NCBI GenBank assembly: GCA_032718475.1
Contig: JAUCBJ010009049.1
Span: 1-64,000, forward strand
Reading direction: 5' to 3'
Length of the DNA stretch: 64,000 nucleotides
Source: Nemertoderma westbladi
Lineage: Eukaryota; Xenacoelomorpha; Nemertodermatida; Nemertodermatidae
Of this stretch, positions 62,600 through 64,000 are shown piece after piece. Each line of letters starts with the position of its first letter. The stretch's first letter is position 1. Both the position numbers and the translations under genes were made by a program. The notes beneath the pieces are model-generated. The model was given only the letters and a program-made list of their open reading frames with translations. It was not told the DNA's origin and did no database searches.

Positions 62600-62953
62600 A
62601 CCCGAGAACGCGAGCTGGAGAGAACCATTAAACCGAGAAAGTTTCTCACCACTCACGGTCCTCCCACCACTAGTGTCCAGACAGGCCGCGTCAGGTCCCG
62701 TCAGGGACCCGTGGGAGCTGCTGTCCTGAGACGCGCTCTAAAGGCTGTTAGACCTCGCTGAGGTTGATTTCAATCAACCAGGTACTTCGACGGGTGGGTA
62801 TACCGATCGTAACCCTACACCTTCTGATGCAATTATATTGCACCCTTCGCCTAGGAGCTACAGCCCTCCTAGTAAAGTGGCTCGCCCCAAAGAGAAAAGG
62901 ACTCTTGCTAGCCTAAAGAAACTGCATAAACGCCGTCCGCGTAAGAAAGACTA
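62600..62953 (+). pseudogene. ORF3 basic C-terminal tail (element C2)
   Basis: Beyond the TGA at 62597 the same frame continues with coding character (TRERELERTIKPRKFLTTHG), then a frame change near 62755 gives NQPGTSTGGYTDRNPTP, SPRSYSPPSKVARPKEKRTL and a basic end KRRPRKKD followed by TAA (62951-62953). A P/R/K-rich tail also closes ORF3 in element B. It looks like a nucleic-acid-binding or nuclear-targeting tail (inference). Confidence 0.6.
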
Positions 62954-63009
62954 ACTGTTTAGAGTATCTTTATGTTTTAGAAACTGTGATTTTTATATTT
63001 TATAGACTG

Positions 63010-63032
63010 AAAATCCCATTTTCTGGGAGCGG
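63010..63032 (+). promoter_or_regulatory. Candidate polypurine tract before the 3' LTR (C2)
   Basis: GAAAATCCCATTTTCTGGGAGCGG precedes the LTR start; GGGAGCGG is the purine-rich part directly next to it. It would prime plus-strand DNA synthesis. It is short and imperfect, so the call rests mainly on position. Confidence 0.45.
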
Positions 63033-64000
63033 TATTAAAGCTTTTGCGGAATTGCCCGGTTATTTTCCTTATTTTTTCCGTAAAATACTCTGTAGTTGGT
63101 TTAGTAGGCGTAAGAGGCCTATTATTGCTGTATCGGTGTTTTTTAGAGGACCTAAGAGCTATTTCTTCCGTATGTGTACTTTGGAAGACATGGTTGGTGA
63201 TTCTATGGCAATTCTGTGACGCAAAATGGCTAGATACTCTTGAACAGTAGTTACTATGACGACGGTTAACAGCTGATATGCATACGTGTCGATTTTCTTT
63301 GTTCTACGGTGCCTCTTGGTTTAGTCAACCAATCAGAGCGTTTTTACTGCTCTTGTAGAGAAATTTCCTAGAAATCACGCAATGCATTATGGGCAATGTT
63401 TACATTCTGTCCTAAGCCAGGAAAGAACGGCTTTTGGAATATTTGTGCTTTTCTGCTTTTAGCCTAACACTAGTAGGCTTAATTATAAGGACATATATCC
63501 GTTATCGACTGGCAATACACACTGGTATCACTGGACTCAACCTGCATATATCTTATCGTACATACTTTTATATTGATATACTGCTATTTACTGTCGGTTC
63601 TTCATTATATGGTTGATGAAATATTATATTGGAATAACGAGAAATAATCCCGAAACCCCAATATTCTTGATATACCGAAGGTAAGAGAGACCGGTTACAT
63701 ATAACGATTGCGATTTATGTTAAAGTGGTTTGAAGTGAATCTAATGTTATTCGATAGACCCTACATGAGTCGGTCTGTGTTCCTTTTATATGTGACTAAA
63801 ATCAGTGAAGATCGGCAGATTAGTGTGCAGTATTGTGCAGCATTGTGTATGAGTGAGACTGATAACGAAGCATTTCCTAAAGAATGCGCCATATATGTGA
63901 ATTATAACTAAGCCATATCGTTGCGTGTAGTTTAAGTCATAACTCTGTTTATATAGATAAAGCGCCACGTCCTAAAGGAACTGTTAATATTCCCCGAAGG
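63033..64000 (+). repeat. 3' LTR of element C2 (continues beyond the window)
   Basis: Near-identical to 45411-46380. It contains the same CCAAT box (63329) and ZNF143-like site (63380-63395). The alternative, the start of a further tandem copy of the whole element, cannot be excluded because the sequence stops at 64000. Confidence 0.85.

Larger units (their letters stand above)
45411..64000 (+). mobile_element. Element C2: giant BEL/Pao LTR retrotransposon with ORF3
   Basis: The direct repeats at 45411-46380 and 63033-64000 are almost identical (about a dozen differences by eye over ~968 bp). They bracket leader, Gag, protease, RT-RNase H-integrase and ORF3, all on the plus strand. One LTR-start-to-LTR-start unit is ~17.6 kb, well above the usual 5-9 kb of BEL/Pao elements. 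The 3' LTR runs off the window, so total length and target-site duplication are unknown. Several ORF breaks make the copy non-autonomous despite its young-looking LTRs. Confidence 0.9.

Noticed and set aside
58712-62953. ORF3 as a classical envelope gene
   Set aside because: The position fits, but there is no signal peptide, no fusion peptide and no C-terminal anchor in C2; zinc knuckles point to a nucleic-acid role inside the cell.
45411-64000. Tandem array of whole elements instead of one LTR element
   Set aside because: The downstream repeat begins right after a purine-rich tract and the ORF3 end, as a 3' LTR should; it cannot be fully excluded since the window ends within it.

Overview
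This is a eukaryotic, invertebrate-animal-like genomic window. The evidence is spliced exons with GT..AG borders and conserved phase, a MICAL-type calponin-homology coding segment, tRNA-derived SINEs, non-LTR and Ty3/Gypsy fragments, and very large BEL/Pao LTR retrotransposons. Nothing bacterial was seen (no operons, no Shine-Dalgarno spacing, no CRISPR). I cannot fix the phylum from the sequence. One 100-N scaffold gap lies at 25487-25586.

Layout. 1-2340: three plus-strand exons of a host gene that looks like MICAL (end of the monooxygenase-CH linker, then a divergent CH domain); one intron is filled by an ~87-bp minisatellite that carries a SINE. 2390-7400: a graveyard of Ty3/Gypsy pol fragments (a duplicated block), a LINE 3' end, AT-rich repeats with an inverted copy, and a possible SINE. 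7411-10909: 'element A', a truncated minus-strand BEL/Pao copy. 10910-25486: 'element C1', an old, damaged plus-strand BEL/Pao copy, cut by the gap. 25587-27957: two decayed LINE pieces. 27968-28873: a 43-bp satellite, about 21 copies. 28874-31640: mostly unrecognised, with a SINE-like unit near 31040-31120. 31641-45410: 'element B', a minus-strand BEL/Pao element of the same family as A. 45411-64000: 'element C2', a plus-strand relative of C1 with near-identical LTR starts at 45411 and 63033, so one LTR-to-LTR unit is about 17.6 kb.

How the parts work together. Elements B and C have the usual BEL/Pao order (Gag with DUF1759-type capsid and zinc knuckles, aspartic protease, reverse transcriptase, RNase H, integrase). 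Both also carry a third long reading frame between integrase and the 3' LTR, where retroviruses keep env. This ORF3 (about 1,000-1,400 codons) is homologous between the two families. It has an N-terminal CX2C...CX2H finger, a central segment resembling a DEDD 3'-5' exonuclease (DNEG, then KIGSxVxxD, then YxxxE), and a C-terminal trio of zinc knuckles. It shows no signal peptide and is not envelope-like. I know of no described BEL/Pao element with this layout, and it is the best candidate here for a new system.

A second unusual signal is a 20-bp imperfect palindrome found 14 times, only in family A/B. It often reads in frame as GRLASLP, resembling a palindromic mini-element that spreads inside coding sequence. 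All retroelement copies here are broken, by stops, frameshifts, deletions or altered RT catalytic residues.
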